A stretch of 64,000 nucleotides of DNA from an uncultured Lachnospiraceae bacterium. GTDB taxonomy: Bacteria; Bacillota; Clostridia; Lachnospirales; Lachnospiraceae. Positions 63,476 to 64,000 of the stretch are shown piece after piece. A model generated the notes under the pieces. The model did not search any database, was not told the origin of the DNA, and worked only from the letters and a program-made list of their open reading frames with translations. Position 1 is the first letter of the stretch, and the number at the start of each line of letters is the position of its first letter. Where the stretch lies: the NCBI GenBank assembly GCA_951801955.1, contig CATOOV010000006.1, positions 1 to 64,000 of the forward strand, in the 5' to 3' direction. The position numbers and the translations under genes were made by a program.

Positions 63476-63554
63476 TAGAATCCACGCTTTGCGAAAATTC
63501 TATTGTCATGAATAATAGAACCCACGCTTTGCGAGGATTTTATTATCATGAACA
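63475..63554 (+). repeat. Two 40-bp tandem hairpin repeats
   Basis: Units 63475-63514 and 63515-63554 share ATAGAA-CCACGCTTTGCGA and TATT-TCATGAA. The first has closing arms ATAGAAT/ATTCTAT, the second ATAGAA with a diverged partner. They sit between the regulator and the response-regulator gene and may terminate transcription. Confidence 0.75.
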
Positions 63555-63627
63555 AAAATCTGCCCGCTGTAACATTTCGCGGACATTTGCTTGTTATACT
63601 ATGTAAAAAAAGCAGAGGAGTGTGGAT

Positions 63628-64000
63628 ATGAAAAAGATCTTGCTGGTAGAGGATGACGGCCTTTTAAATAAAACACTGACTTACAACCTGATCTCTGAGG
63701 GTTATGATACCGTATCAGCTCTGAATGCAGGCACAGCCACCGAGTTATTGATGCAGACGGAATATGACCTGGTACTTCTGGACATTAACCTGCCGGATGG
63801 CAGCGGCTATGACCTGTGCAGGCTCATAAAGCCGGAGAACCCTGACACGCTGGTGATTTTCCTGACTGCCAACGACCAGGAGAGCGACCAGATCCGGGGG
63901 TATGAAGTTGGGGCGGTGGATTATATCACCAAGCCCTTTTCCGTTGGGGCGCTGCTGCGGAAAATACGGGCCATGTTCGCTATGCTGGAACACCGGGGGC
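63628..64000 (+). CDS. Response regulator, receiver domain (cut by window end)
   Basis: Open to the window edge. ATG 63628 follows AGAGGAG. The 124 visible residues form a receiver domain: ILLVEDDGLLNKTL (acidic pocket), phospho-acceptor Asp in LVLLDINLPDGSGYDL, Thr in IFLTANDQES and Lys in YITKPFSVGALLRKIRAM. The output domain lies outside; an OmpR-type winged helix is expected from the receiver type but not seen. A kinase gene probably follows. Confidence 0.9.
   Translation, partial: MKKILLVEDDGLLNKTLTYNLISEGYDTVSALNAGTATELLMQTEYDLVLLDINLPDGSGYDLCRLIKPENPDTLVIFLTANDQESDQIRGYEVGAVDYITKPFSVGALLRKIRAMFAMLEHRG

Overview
The window looks like a chromosomal segment of a spore-forming, anaerobic Lachnospiraceae-type Clostridia, with one mobile-element remnant at the left edge and a decayed integrative element at the right edge. 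The evidence is a butyrate-type gene set (thl, hbd, bcd, etfB, etfA), a SCIFF ranthipeptide precursor with its radical SAM maturase next to a fused secDF, sporulation and germination genes (spoIIR, a gerA-type trio), AT-rich DNA and strong AGGAGG ribosome binding sites. No tRNA, rRNA or CRISPR array was seen.

Layout. 1-126: tnpB tail and right end of an IS200/IS605-type element. 281-5632: mtnN, then an AraC regulator divergent from a sugar cluster (nucleotidyltransferase, N-acetylhexosamine-kinase-like protein, galE). 5701-8504: HD-GYP-like protein and a secreted coiled-coil cell-wall hydrolase. 8811-14496: thl-hbd-bcd-etfBA behind a Rex-like operator. 14820-17085: ECF S-component and gpmI. 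17464-22531: PilZ protein, then purC-purF-purB. 22657-29086: CNNM/CorC protein, a small membrane protein, a KDPG operon (78-aa protein, eda, kdgK), and a VanRS-like two-component pair. 29179-33333: SCIFF, its maturase and secDF. 33584-35173: cation/proton antiporter. 35198-41756: a retron-like system. 42351-45468: two proteins of unknown role, one secreted with Fn3-like domains. 45755-54707: ispE, an FCD regulator, gerA-type operon, spoIIR, murI, a DUF1934 protein and galU. 54883-58972: a membrane protein, a CapA-like protein and an S8 protease. 58945-64000: accessory DNA with DUF6075-like, truncated parA, a MATE remnant, GntR-ABC, DUF3796-HTH and a partial response regulator.

The main candidate system is at 35198-41756. 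Three overlapping minus-strand genes encode a HEAT-like protein, a winged-helix/SWIM zinc-finger protein and a retron-type reverse transcriptase with a roughly 135-residue charged coiled-coil N-terminal extension. Divergent from them, a consensus plus-strand promoter leads into a structured RNA of about 220 nt. It is bounded by a 14-bp inverted repeat (a1/a2-like) and contains a 16+7-bp msd-like hairpin. The content fits retrons with HEAT and WH-SWIM partners; the divergent RNA gene is unusual.

The non-coding space is rich in dispersed structured repeats. (i) A 45-bp element is often a tandem dimer, and one dimer is read in frame as two 15-residue repeats in the PurF propeptide. (ii) An element of about 160 bp always starts right after a terminator-like hairpin and has a terminal stem with compensatory changes between copies. 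(iii) A roughly 115-bp repeat has a second copy interrupted by an insertion. (iv) There are several hairpin clusters and a nested palindrome.
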